From positions 186,001 to 250,000 of the forward strand of contig JBAIAC010000272.1 in the NCBI GenBank assembly GCA_037349315.1: a stretch of 64,000 bases of DNA, in the 5' to 3' direction. The translations under genes and the position numbers were made by a program. This DNA comes from Chelydra serpentina (taxonomy: Eukaryota > Chordata > Testudines > Chelydridae). Shown piece after piece: positions 11,974-22,227 of this stretch. Position 1 is the first letter of the stretch, and every line of letters begins with the position of its first letter. The notes below the pieces were generated by a model, which was not told where the DNA came from, searched no databases, and saw only the letters and a program-made list of their open reading frames with translations.

Positions 11974-12107
11974 CCCCCCCCCCCCCCCCCCCGATCTGCG
12001 CATGCCCAGCGGCGGGAGATACAAACCGCTCCAACGGCCGCGCACGAGCCAGGCAGAGCCGCAGCGCCCCACGCGCGTTCGGAGCCCGGCTCGTCCTCCC
12101 CCCTGCC

Positions 12108-12122
12108 TGACGTCACTTCCGG
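12108..12122. promoter_or_regulatory. CRE overlapping ETS site
   Basis: TGACGTCA (12,108-12,115) is a perfect CREB/ATF palindrome and runs into CACTTCCGG, an ETS site. A similar acgtcacttccgc block follows at 12,232-12,244. Confidence 0.6.
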
Positions 12123-12139
12123 TCCCGGGAGAGTCAGGA

Positions 12140-12158
12140 ACTACATCTCCCAGCCTGC
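12140..12158 (+). promoter_or_regulatory. ZNF143/SBS-type promoter motif
   Basis: ACTACATCTCCCAGCCTGC matches the SBS motif (ACTACAnnTCCCAGnnTGC) bound by ZNF143 and THAP11-type factors near many transcription starts. Found 18 bases after the ETS site. Confidence 0.6.
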
Positions 12159-12799
12159 CTCGGGGCCGCTTCTGCGCTCTCCAGCCCAGGCAAGAGAGGG
12201 TTTCAGCAGCTCGCCCCCACCCCCCCGCCCAACGTCACTTCCGCTGCTGGCTCCATTGTGAGCGGGGAGCCCGGGGTCTGGGCGGGGCCCGTCATTAACC
12301 CCTCCGTGCCCGGCCGGGAGTGACAGACCCGGGGGGGGCGGGAAAGTGACTCTCCGCCCCCCGGGAACCGGGGAGACTGGGGCCGGCGGGGGGATCAGCT
12401 CCCCCCCCCCGGTTCCCCGACCCCCCAGTGGCCATTTCCCGTCTCCCGGGGGGGGGTTTCCCGCCCTTATCCGGGCGGGGAAGTTGCTGCCCCGGGCTGG
12501 GGCTGGGCCGAGGTGCCCGGTCTCTGCCCGGGCGGGGACGGGGGGAGCACGTGCCCCCCATGGGCACTGCCCGGACCCCGGTGTCCCCAGCCCACCTGCT
12601 GCCCCCAAACTGCCCACCAGCCCATCCCCCACTGTGCCCCCTTCCCCTGGGCCAGGGTCCCTCCCGCCTCCATCTCTGAGAGCAGCTCCCCAAAGGGCTC
12701 CCCGCTGCCCTGTGACTGGGGGGGGCACTTTGTGTTCATGTGTTGGACAGTCCCGTAAAATCCAGTCACAGCCCCCCCTTTCCCTCTAGTTATTTAATA

Positions 12800-13300
12800 G
12801 CAACAGGAAATCTCCCCAGATCTTGGTGTTTCTCTCATGTGATCAGATATGTAATTTTGTGACACATTCTCTGCAAATCTCAAAGATCGATATAAAATAC
12901 CCTAAATACTTGCCCCACTTCTCTCTACTTGTCTATTTCTAAGTGAATATGCCTGAGATTTTCCCCTGTCGCTCTCTTATAAAATACTAAAACAATCAGA
13001 TTACACCTTTTCTCAGATTCTTAAATATAAATATGGATATAAAATGTTGCCCATTTCCTCTCTCTTCATGTATCAGATATTGATGTGAAACACTCAGATT
13101 TTACCTCTATCAACCACTGATATAAAATCCCTCTGATTTTCCACTTTCCTGTCTATAATTTGCAAAAATGGATCCAAATCCCTCAGATTTCCACCCTTCT
13201 CTTTAATTTCTGAACATTGATCTCAAATCTCAGGATTTTCTTTCTTTTCAACCTCATTATCAAATGTCAATTACAAATCCTTTTGTGTTTGGGGCTGTTC
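12800..13300. repeat. degenerate AT-rich tandem repeat
   Basis: The motif set 'ttgatataaaat..cctcagatttt.c.ccttctct' recurs about every 55-65 bases for roughly eight units, heavily diverged. It follows the CpG block directly. A weakly similar phrase (gccatttaaattctccccagattt) lies at ~63,640 next to the other promoter-like block, so it may be an old intron-1 feature of these genes. Confidence 0.5.
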
Positions 13301-13439
13301 CCCATGTTCTTAAATCCCAGCAAATTCTCCTTCTTGGAGGGAACCTGTTGCTCTGAGTCGTTCTCCATCTTGGATGTTGCAGGGGGTTAAATTTTGCAGT
13401 GATCATCTTTCTCCTCTCTCTCCTTTCAGAATCATTTCT

Positions 13440-14480
13440 TCCCCCCCTTTCTCTCTGTTAAACTGTTTTGCCAATGAAAGAGACCAGCCACCTATTTAAT
13501 ACACATCAAACCCAGAGGCCACCCCCTGTTTGGGGATAAATGGCCCACACCTGGTAACAGAGAGTTGGCTGGACCTTTTTCTTTTCTCCGTCTGGCACAG
13601 GATGAGGAGGTCATTCTGAGGGCAGCGTGGGTCCAGAAGTATCGCAAACCCATGACCAATGGCCTCCATGAGGGGTCTTTGCTTCCCGCAGTGCTAAGAT
13701 GCAGCACCTCTGGGGTGGATCCATGGTGGCCGTTATTTGCTAGTGACAGGCCATGGACATTTCTTACCTGTTTTGGGCCTCCAGGCCTTTCCATTCTCCC
13801 TGTTTAAAGAAGCGTCCCCCAGGGCTCCCTCTGCCTGTGTCAGGCCAGCAGGGGGCGGTGATAACTGGTAACCCACTTATCACACACTGTGGGGTAACAC
13901 TGTTGCTGGGGGCAAGGGGTGTCGCCTGTGTGGGAGATTGCAGCTGGAGCTGAAGGGGCATTGTGGTGGGGGGAGGTGTGTGGGTGACTGGGCAGGGGGC
14001 ACCCTAGTCAGGTTGGTGGCTCTGGAGGTTTGGGGTTTCGGGGGATGGTTCTGATGTGCCAGCCCTGAGGCGATGGGGCCTGGAGGTGGGTATCGCTGGG
14101 GGCCTGGTGGCTGCAGAACAGCGGGGTGCACATCTCTTGGGGTGCCGGGACAGGGCGCTAGAGGGTGCCTGGTGCTGTTCCAAGGGCTCTGTTTGGGCTT
14201 CCCCGCTGGCTCCTGGGATCGTTGCCATGCCCAGTGCACAGAGCTGGGGGGGGGGTGGATCTCCGGCGCTAGGTCAGGGGATGCCGGGCAAGCAGCGTGA
14301 GGGGTCCCACTGTAAAGCATCAGGGGATCCCAGGCAAATGGCAGGGCAGATCCTACTGGAGGGCAGGCGGAGGTCCTAGGAAGGCAGTGGGAGAATCCCA
14401 GGTAGGCAGTGAGGGACTGAGTTCCCAGGGGGCGGTCTGTTGGTGGGTGTCCCTAGCTGCTGGGGGCTCTTCTTGGGGGG
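13440..14480. other. palindrome spacer, no gene recognised
   Basis: Unique GC-moderate sequence between the two palindrome arms. Apart from the CTCF-type motif at 13,844 no functional element is visible. Both strands are open for 100-146 codons near 13,900-14,380 without domain support. Confidence 0.4.
13844..13860 (+). promoter_or_regulatory. CTCF-type motif
   Basis: GCCAGCAGGGGGCGGTG agrees with the CTCF core consensus (CCAgyAGgGGGCgg). It is in the spacer between divergent KRAB exons. Confidence 0.5.
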
Positions 14481-15975
14481 AACCCTTTGGGATTCCCAAC
14501 CTGGTAGTGATGGTCTGGTGGGGATTCCGGGCCGGTGGGGCTTTGAGGGGTATCTGGGGTTCCTGGCCAGGGATTCTGGGGGCCGAGTCCCAGGGATTAT
14601 CTGGTGGACCCTGGCTGGGGGCTATGGGGAGTGCTACTAACCATGGTCCTTCTCTCTGATCTACGTGTGCATGTCCTGGCTCCAAGCACTGCCCCGGCAT
14701 TCCCCGGCCACCTCCAGTCACTGTGATAACTTTCTATCTACTTACCAAAACTCTTCGTGTGAAATCGCAGATTTTGCTTTTCTTCTCTTTTGAAACTGCA
14801 GGAAGTTCCGGTTCCGTTGGGAAAATTCGTGCCCCCAGTCCTTGTTCTCGATCTGGGGGTGCGGGAGGGGGGGAAGGGGGTTAGCATTGCCACACAATGG
14901 TTTCTTCCACAGCACTCTGGACTCATTCTTTCTGAAATCTGGTTTCACTGAGACCATTGTTTATCCAGAGTCACTGCATGGAAAGACGAGGAGTGACTCT
15001 AGATGGACAGTGGGGCAAATGAGATCAGCAATTCCCCCTGTGAGGAGGGGCTCTCATTAGCTGCTCTCCCCAGAGAGCTCAAGGAGGGAAGGCTGCTCCA
15101 ACAGCCCTGTCCCTCTCTGCTCAGGATATTGGGGTTCAGCTTCCTGGGTCAGATGCTGCAGCCCTCCATCGTGACCCGGTCGGGGTTCTGTGCTCGGAAG
15201 TGACCCTTAATTGAAGCTTCCTCTCTGCCCAGCCCCAGGTGATGACTTTCTCCAGCTGGTACTAGCCCCATAGGGCAGCCCTGGGCCCTGTTAACTAAAT
15301 TCTGAGCCCCAGACTGCAGGTAACTGAAAGACCTCAGGAAAGTGCTGGGGACTGGCAAGCAAGTGACTCTGCACAAACAGCCCCTCCTCATTTCTCCTCC
15401 CATTAGCAATTGCCAGGAGAAAATCCATTGATGGGAGAGCAAAGAACCCAGGAATGGGACTTTCCCAGCCGGAGAGGGGCAGGGAGAGAGGACAGGGGAA
15501 GGGGAGACTGAAAGGGGCAGTGGTAGAAATGAGGGGGAGAGAGATTTCCAGCTCTCTAATCCACCAGACACATGTGTTGCAGCATCCCTGGACAGAATCA
15601 CTTTCCAGTGAACAAGAAAAGGATCAGACAGAGGAAAAGCCAGTTCCTGACTCCATGTTCCTCCTGCCGGGGTGTGGCTGCCGTGGGGTCAGTGTCCGAG
15701 GGAATCCCCCACAGTGACTCCTTTGGTTCTGCTCTTTTCTAGCCTTTGTTCAGACACTTTGTTACGGGGTGGAGGGAGGGAGAAGGGAGGTTGAACATCT
15801 CTCTGTTGGCTTAGCCTGGCAGGAGGAGCCAGGTCTACACTGTAATAAAGAGATGAAGCATTTTCCCAGCATCACAGAATCTAGAATGTCTGTCTCCAGC
15901 GAATCATGCTGTGAAATAAACTAAAGTCTGTTCTGAGACCCCCACAATTACCCTTCTCACCCACCCAGGCTGCAG

Positions 15976-16057
15976 AATGACGTCCCTGTTTCGCTCCAGT
16001 TCATCCCGTCCTCCCATGGGACACGGAAGGGAAATGGCTGCAGAGGAACCAGCTCAG
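15976..16057 (+). CDS. KRAB-ZNF start-codon exon (right locus, partial gene)
   Basis: Follows acceptor CTGCAG (to 15,975). The start codon is at 15,977 and the exon ends at a GTAGGT donor (16,058). It encodes 27 residues, MTSLFRSSSSRPPMG...MAAEEPAQ, and joins the KRAB-A exon at 17,385 in phase 0. It is closely similar to the inverted exon at 9,598-9,679. The upstream region 15,720-15,840 resembles the extreme right end of the window (63,900-64,000). No KRAB-B or zinc-finger exon follows on the plus strand before the locus is cut by the tRNA block, so this is a truncated gene or a 5' fragment. Confidence 0.6.
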
Positions 16058-16075
16058 GTAGGTATCATCGGAGGG

Positions 16076-16100
16076 AGGGGGGGGGGGGGGGGGGGGGGCT
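16076..16100. repeat. poly-G run
   Basis: A run of more than 20 G interrupted by one A, just inside the intron after the start exon. Such runs are unstable and often misassembled. Confidence 0.8.
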
Positions 16101-16379
16101 GGGTTCTGCGGAAGGAAGAGGGACAGCAAATACACCGGAGATGGGAAGGTTTGCACAGTCTGGTTTGGAGGTTGGCGCGGGGCAGGAAATGCACAGGGTG
16201 GAGAAAGGGAGGGGGACAGGATGCGGCAAACCTGCTGGGAGATGTTTAATAAGCGGCCTAGATTCTAGGACCAGACCCATGAGGTTCCGAGGTAGAAATG
16301 CTCTGATTTGTGAAACAGGAAATAACCCACCAACATGGGCCTAAGAAAACTGACCAGACTCCCAGTGCTGGAGCCTAAT

Positions 16380-16544
16380 CACAGAATATCAGGGTTGGAA
16401 GGTCATCTCGTCCAACCCCCTACTCAAAGCAGGACCAATCCCCAATTTTTGCCCCAGATCCCTAAATGGCCCCCTCAAGGATTGAACTCACAACCCTGGG
16501 TTCAGCAGGCCAATGCTCAAACCACTGAGCTCTCCCTCCCCCCC
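16380..16544 (-). mobile_element. tortoise-type Pol III SINE
   Basis: Same family as 6,235-6,414: tRNA-like head with GAGCTCAGTGGTTTGAGCA, B box GAGTTCAATCC and a CR1-like 3' end. It lies in the KRAB intron of the right palindrome arm and is not at the matching place in the left arm. Confidence 0.85.
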
Positions 16545-16574
16545 AACAGCTCCTCTGAGATATGAAGGGGGCAC

Positions 16575-17035
16575 TGTCACGGAGTGTGGGGGAGTTAGAG
16601 CCCTGTACCCCTTTTCGTGGGATTTACTGTGACACTTAGCCAGCCAGCAGAACAGAAGGTTTATTAAGGACGCCAGGAACACAGTTCAAACAGAGCTTGT
16701 GGGTACAAACAGGACCCCTTAGTCGGGCCCTTTTGGGGCCAGGGAGATTAGACCCCAGCCTTGGGGTTCCCTGCGTTTTACCACCCAGCTTTAAACTTTA
16801 ACCAACCAGACCAAACCCTTGAGCAGGCTCTTTTCCCCTCCCCCGGCTTCTTTTCTAGGCTTTGTCCATTTTTCCAGGCAAAGGTGTCACCTCTCCCAAC
16901 CCCCCTTCTGGCTCATGTTACAGCCTCAGGTATCTTCCTTCAGGGGAAGTCTCTCATCCCCAATGCAGCCAGTCCCAGTGAACCTCCCCCACAACACTCC
17001 CAGGTCAAATCCACCCCGCTCCCTACTTCGTCACA
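16575..17035 (-). mobile_element. solo LTR, Gypsy-type family
   Basis: A 461-bp LTR with TG...CA ends, diverged from but collinear with the LTRs at 21.8 and 25.8 kb. Flanked by a perfect 5-bp duplication GGCAC (16,570-16,574 and 17,036-17,040). Located in the KRAB intron of the right arm only. Confidence 0.9.
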
Positions 17036-17342
17036 GGCACCCACCAGTGAGGCTTAGGGGAGATTCCCCTCCCTTCATATCCAGCTCCTCACAATGAGGA
17101 GGGTGTTGGGCTTCCTACCAGAGATCTCTCCCTGGACCCAGGTAGGGGCTCCATCTCCTGTATCAGTCTGTGGCTAGTAGGTGTGTGATGGATCTGCTGG
17201 GAGAGACAAGGGGCTCTCTCTTCGTCCCCTCACCCTGGTATTTCCTGGATGCTCTGAGCGGGGTGGGAGTGGGACTCTGTTGACTCTGAGCCACCCAGAG
17301 CTTCCGCTTGGCTCCTCTACCACAGGAATAGCGGGGCTGTGA

Positions 17343-17537
<195 letters not shown>

Positions 17538-17671
17538 TAGAAGGGGAAATGAAGAGATACGGTTCATGCCACCCCCACAATGCCATCTGTACTCTGTCCT
17601 GTTTCAGCATCACTCCAATATGTCAGCGACACACACACTGCCAGAGACCCTCCCCTGCTGCAGAACACTTT

Positions 17672-17743
17672 GGGGGTGTAGCTCAGTGGTAGAGTGTTTG
17701 ACTACAGATCAAGTCGTCCTTGGTTCAAATCCCAGTGCCCCCT
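17672..17743 (+). tRNA. tRNA-Cys-like, anticodon ACA
   Basis: Cloverleaf with acceptor GGGGGTG/TGCCCCC, A box TAGCTCAGTGG and B box GGTTCAAATCC. The anticodon stem TTTGA/TCAAG holds loop CTACAGA, so the anticodon is ACA instead of the GCA seen in the paralogues at 33,247 and 53,457. A34 would normally be edited to inosine only in a limited set of tRNAs, and CysRS recognises GCA, so charging may be impaired. Otherwise near intact. Confidence 0.8.
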
Positions 17744-18148
17744 TGCAAGCCTATTCCTTTAACAAAAATAATAATTAACAAATCTATTTCCATTCTGTTC
17801 CGCTGAATAGGGATGAGTGAAAACACTCAACATTGCCCTGTGCAAATGCGTAAAAACCTAGCAAACGTGTCCCTCAGCTGAAATCAGTTCTAGTCCTCCA
17901 AGTGTCTAGTTTATGTTTTCATCAATTAAACAAAGCTATAATATGAAATCACATTTGCAGGTCCTTGGTCTCCATGGGCGACAATGTGCAGAAGAACAAG
18001 AACCCCGTCTAGTTGGGAGGAACGGACTCACATCTTGCTGGGAACTCGGCTCCTTGTGCCCAGAGTGTCTCTGGCCCCTCCGTAGATGACCCGAGAAACA
18101 CAGTGTCTGTCTTCTCTAAAGAAGTGCTTGGAGAGACTTTCCCCATAT

Positions 18149-18221
18149 GACCACGTGGCCTAATGGTTGAGGCGTCTTACTTCCGATCAGAAAATTGAGG
18201 GTTTAAGTCCCTTTGCGGTTG
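18149..18221 (+). tRNA. tRNA-Arg-like with anticodon TCC, probably inactive
   Basis: Sequence body is that of tRNA-Arg(TCG), as in the paralogue at 33,732. The anticodon loop reads CTTCCGA, giving TCC (a glycine anticodon). D-loop A20, an arginine identity base, is T here, and T-loop TTC is TTT, breaking the G19-C56 contact. Anticodon stem has one mismatch. Most likely a pseudogene. Confidence 0.7.
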
Positions 18222-18499
18222 TGCTTTGTGCACTTTCCCCTTCGTACTGAACGCCTGGCTTTTTTCAGGGCTGGAGCCTCTTCTTGGCTGCTCTGCTTCA
18301 GCTACAGCCCGAGGAAGGGGGTTGTCAGGGGTTCCCTCCCCATTCTGAACTCTGGGGTACAGTCATGGGCACCTGCATGAAAGACCCCCAAAGCTTATTT
18401 TTACTATTTAGGATAAAAACTTCCTCAAAGCACAAATCCCTTTTGTCCTTGAACGGTATGCTGCCACCACCAAGTGATTTAAACAAACATTCAGGGAGG

Positions 18500-19205
18500 A
18501 TGTAACGAAGTGGGACTGTTCCTAATGTTTCCTCTGAATACTGAGTGGGTGCCTCAGTTTCCCCTATGCCTCAGTTTCCCCTCTGCATTTCTTAAGTCTC
18601 TAGGTGGTGGGATAAGGGTGTGTGATTGTTGCAAAGCCCTAGAGGGCCAGTGTGATGACACAGAATGGCCGACACGCTGTCTCCTGGCAACTGCTGGCCT
18701 GGGCCCCTTCCCTGCAAAGGTGCCGGCTGAAGGGGTTGGGGAACAAAGGGATCAGGTGATCTCCTGGCCCAGGAAGGAGACAAAGGCACAGGTGGGGCTG
18801 GAGAGTTTGGAGCTGGCTGGGCACATGGAGGGAGGTCCAGATGGGCTCTGGCCTCCCCACGCCTCAAGATGGACCTGACTGAGGGGTCCTGTTCTCTGTA
18901 CCTACAAGCTCTGGTTTAGACCCTGTTCCTGTCGTCTAATAAACCTTCTGTTTCACTGGCTGGCTGAGAGTCACGTCTGACGGTGGAGTTGGGGGCAGGG
19001 CCCTCTGGCTTCCCCAGGAGCCTCACCCGGGCGGACTCGCTGCGGTGAAGAAGGGGATGCTGAATGCTCCGGGTCAGACCCAGGAAGGTGGAAGCTGGGG
19101 AAGCTTCTTGCCCTGGAGACAGTCGGCTCAGCGAGGAGGCTCCTCCAGAGTCCTGACTGGCTTCGTAGGGAGCAGTTCCAGAGCATCGCCCGGGGACTCT
19201 GTGAC
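18500..19205 (+). mobile_element. LTR-like segment in S1a
   Basis: Starts TGTAACGAAGTGGG, contains AATAAA at 18,938-18,943 followed by a T/G-rich stretch, and could end at ...CTCTGTGACA. This looks like a solo LTR of another family. No clean target duplication was found. The same segment is in S1b (34,079-34,770), so it predates that duplication. Confidence 0.45.
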
Positions 19206-19239
19206 AGGGGCATCGGCAGAGCAGTGACTGGGGAGCCCA

Positions 19240-19757
19240 GCCCCTCACAGCCCCTCCCCCTCACACTGACACCTCCATGGACCCTCCCCTCACAGCTCCT
19301 CCCCCTCACACTGACACCCCCATGGACGCCCCCCTCACAGCCCCTCCCCCTCACACTGACACCCCCATGGACCCTCCCCCTCACAGCTCCTCCCCCTCAC
19401 ACTGACACCCCCATGGACCCTCCCCCTCACAGCCCCTCCCCCTCACACTGACACCCCCATGGACCCTCCCCCTCACAGCCCCTCCCCTTCACACTGACAC
19501 CCCCATGGACCCTCCCCCTCACAGCCCCTCCCCTCACACTGACACCCCCATGGACGCCCCCCTCACAGCCCCTCCCCCTCACACTGACACCTCCATGGAC
19601 CCTCCCCTCACAGCTCCTCCCCCTCACACTGACACCCCCATGGACCCTCCCCCTCACAGCCCCTCCCCCTCACACTGACACCCCCATGGACCCTCCCCCT
19701 CACAGCCCCTCCCCCTCACACTGACACCCCCATGGACCCCCCCCTCACAGCCCCTCC
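19240..19757. repeat. 46-bp minisatellite, S1a
   Basis: About 11 tandem units containing 'ccctcacactgacaccccca' then 'tggaccctccccctcacagc'. Reverse-strand frames of repeating Gly/Arg/Val come from the repeat and are not genes. The array lies between the LTR-like segment and the initiator tRNA-Met. Confidence 0.9.
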
Positions 19758-20283
19758 CTTCACACACGCAGGGACTTGTTCGCTGGGCCCTGACATTACA
19801 AACCCAGGGGGGAGGTTTCTGAGGATTTACTCCCTGAGCCCCTCCCCCTCTCACCGCTCCCCTGAGTGCAGAGGGGCTGGGCTCAGGCAGCCAGTTTCAC
19901 CCAGGGATTTCCCAGCCCAGGCCCCCGAGTCTCCTCTGCCCGTATCTACCAGTGACACTGCGCGTGGGCGGCGGCTACAAGGGGCTCGGGGAGGCTGAGC
20001 CTCCCCAAACGGGGCAAGAAATGCTGGTGGGACGCACCCCCCTTGGAGGGGGGCTGGGCCGCTGCCTTGGGACAGACCCTCCCGAGGAGTGGGGGAGCCA
20101 CCGGCACTCAGACCTCACGCACAGGCCTGGCTCTCGCCTTCAGCCCAGGCAGCCAGAGGGGCCGGGGAGCTCCCTGGCAGTCCGACCCCTCAGCCACCTC
20201 CTGCCTCATGGCCTCGGCTCCTGGCGCTCTGCTGGTCGCCCCCTCGCTTGCAGGCCCAGAGCAAAAGGAAACAAGCACCTGCC

Positions 20284-20355
20284 TAGCAGAGGATGGTTTC
20301 GATCCATCGACCTCTGGGTTATGGGCCCAGCACGCTGCCGCTGCGCCACTCTGCT
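20284..20355 (-). tRNA. initiator tRNA-Met (CAU)
   Basis: Minus strand. It has the hallmarks of the eukaryotic initiator: first pair A1-U72 (AGCAGAG...CTCTGCTA), three G-C pairs in the anticodon stem (CTGGG CCCATAA CCCAG) and an A-rich T loop (GATCGAAAC). A box GTGGCGCAGCGG is intact. TTTT follows about 15 bases downstream. Looks functional. Confidence 0.93.
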
Positions 20356-20748
20356 GGGTCTCTGCCTCCAGCATCCAGCCCCCAGCCTCCAGCATCCACA
20401 CTAGCGCCTTGCGAGCGCTGGCGCTGGCCAGCAGAGATCTCAGCCACAATGCCCCAGATGGGCAAACGCTGTGGGCTCCTGAAGCCTCTGCCCCCCTATG
20501 GATGTGGGCTTTTGTTCTTCCCTTGCTCTTTCTCAGCAAGGGGAAGGAAAGAAGCTCTCCTGCAAGCTGGAGTCACAAGGGCGAGGTAAGGATGACTTCC
20601 TGGGAGCCGGCTCCAGTTCTTTGCTCTACCAGCCGACCCACCGAAGAGCTGCCACCACTTTCTCCAGGGTCGCCCAGCGGTGTGTGCCAGGGCGAGCGCC
20701 GGCCAAGCGGATGGAATTAGAAGGGAAGGGGCAGAGCGCAATGAGAGA

Positions 20749-20821
20749 GTTTCTGTGGTGTAGTGGTTATCACGTTTGCCTAACACGCAAAAGGCCCCTG
20801 GTTCGACACCAGGCAGAAACA
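20749..20821 (+). tRNA. tRNA-Val (AAC)
   Basis: GTTTCTG/CAGAAAC acceptor, A box TGGTGTAGTGG, loop CTAACAC (anticodon AAC, read as IAC after editing), B box GGTTCGACACC. Followed by TTTT within 12 bases. Paralogues at 36,541, 40,036 (minus) and 47,106 (broken) share downstream flank 'tgtccagcaaggcactcctc'. Confidence 0.9.
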
Positions 20822-20849
20822 TGCTGGTTTCCTTTTCCCTAACTGTCCA

Positions 20850-21773
20850 GCAAGGCACTCCTCCATCTGCCACTGGCCTGTTGGGGAATGTTGCATGGAC
20901 TGTATCATACACGCCCCACCCTGCTTCTCAGAGCCCACAGGAGAGAATCCAGAGACGAGTGAGTCATTTCTCAGCTGCGCTCTCAGGAGAAGCCAGTAAC
21001 TGTCCTTGACCAGACACCCAGGCGAGGCACCACGGCAGTTCTGCAGAGACATCTGGCTGCCAGGGGATCCAGCTAGGAGAGGAGCTGGGGGATCTGCAGG
21101 TTTTGCAGTGAGGAGGAGGCCAGGCCAGTGGGGCTGTCTCAGGAGTCCCAGGGGGCTTGGCCAGTGGGGAGGCTCTAGGTCACATGTTGGGGGCAAGGTG
21201 GGGCAGTAGGGATACAGGATGTGAGGCTGGTTAACATGGAACTGCACAAAAACCTCCCCCTTTGCTCCAGCTAAAGGCCCTGCTTTGGCCTGTCCCCGTT
21301 TCATGAAAATCTCCATCTCTCCACCGGCTCTCAGACACCCCCTCTCCCCCAGGGGTATTTTCATGGGTTCTTCCTTTTTTCATGGTCTCGTACAAATAGT
21401 TTTGCCATGGAAATGATCCGGTACATTTAAAAGGAGAAAACCAATCCCACAACACGTGTGTATCTCCTCCCCCAGACAGAGTGTGGGTCTGAATCTTTCT
21501 ACTGACCAGTCTGGGCAGGCAGAGTCACCCCCACATTCACTGCACGTCGGGCCCAGGACTTGCGCCCAGCAATTCTTGGGGCTGTGGGGCAGAACCGAGC
21601 GTCACTGTCATCCCTTCCCTGTCCCCCTTCAAGCCCCTTCCCCAAAGTCCCCACCCCAACTCTGCCGTCTCCCCGCCCCTATTACAACCCTTTCCCAAAT
21701 CCCTGCCTCTTCTCCCCCCACCTTGTGCGCACGGCTTCCCGCTCCTCCCCGCTTCCTCCTAGAAACCACGAAG
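20850..21773. other. no gene recognised
   Basis: Single-copy-looking sequence between the S1a block and the Gypsy element. Frames of up to 194 codons have no domain or gene context. Confidence 0.35.
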
Positions 21774-21778
21774 CTGCC

Positions 21779-22185
21779 TGTCACGGAGTATAGGGGAGTC
21801 CGGCCCTGCACCCCTCTTCCCCGGATTCACTGGGAGTCTCAGCCAGCCAGTAGAACAGAAGGTTTATTAGAGATGCCAGGAACACAGTCCAACCAGAGCT
21901 TGTCAGTACATCCAGGACCCCTCAGTCGGGTCCTTCCGGGGGGCAGGGAGCTTAGACCCCAGCCTGGGGCTCCCTGCATTTCGCCCCACAGCTCCACATG
22001 GGGCAGGGAGGCCAGACCCTGTCTTCCCCCTCCCTTCCTCTTCCCAAGCCAGCACCAAACTCCCAGCCAAAGGTGTCACCTCCCAACCCCCGTCCTGGCT
22101 CATGTTACAGCCTCAGGTAAAGTCTCACATTTCCAATGCAGCCTTTCCCTCAGGTCAGATCCATCTCGCTCTCTACTCCGTCACA
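21779..22185 (-). repeat. 3' LTR of the Gypsy-type element
   Basis: Collinear with the 5' LTR except for a deletion of about 70 bp around 22,055. It shares TGTCACGGAGTATAGGGGAG at its plus-strand left end and ctactccgtcaca at its right end. Confidence 0.93.
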
Positions 22186-22198
22186 TCTCTCCCCCCTT
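22186..22198 (-). promoter_or_regulatory. polypurine tract
   Basis: Reads AAGGGGGGAGAGA on the minus strand directly before the 3' LTR, as expected for the primer of plus-strand DNA synthesis. Confidence 0.8.
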
Positions 22199-22227
22199 CG
22201 AGACCGAACTGAGCGGGGTCACTTTAG

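Larger units (their letters stand above)
11800..12780. promoter_or_regulatory. CpG-island promoter-like block at palindrome centre
   Basis: Dense CpG between long G and C runs, with a set of core-promoter motifs of housekeeping and ZNF genes: overlapping NRF1 sites, a CRE next to an ETS site, an SBS (ZNF143-type) motif and a second CRE-half/ETS block. It lies between the divergent KRAB exons, minus strand to the left and plus strand to the right. The same 'GGCTCCATTGTGAGC' element occurs in the block at 62.8-63.1 kb. Whether it fires in one or both directions cannot be read from sequence. Confidence 0.65.
17672..20845 (+). repeat. direct duplication S1, copy a
   Basis: Collinear with 33,247-36,640. 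The order is tRNA-Cys, tRNA-Arg, LTR-like segment, 46-bp minisatellite, iMet tRNA, tRNA-Val. Copy a lacks the hAT-like insertion found in copy b and starts exactly at the tRNA-Cys. In copy b a further ~650 bp of upstream sequence is shared with the third tRNA-Cys at 53,457. Confidence 0.9.

Noticed and set aside
10650..12072. Minus-strand open frames of 310-397 codons
   Set aside because: All three frames stay open because the unit of a GC-rich minisatellite lacks stops on that strand. The product is Gly/Leu/Trp repeats with no domain.
19240..19757. CRISPR-like direct repeats
   Set aside because: Units are contiguous with no unique spacers, so this is a vertebrate minisatellite.
20043..20720. 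Plus-strand frame of 225 codons over the iMet tRNA
   Set aside because: It overlaps a tRNA gene on the other strand and is broken in the S1b copy. No domain.
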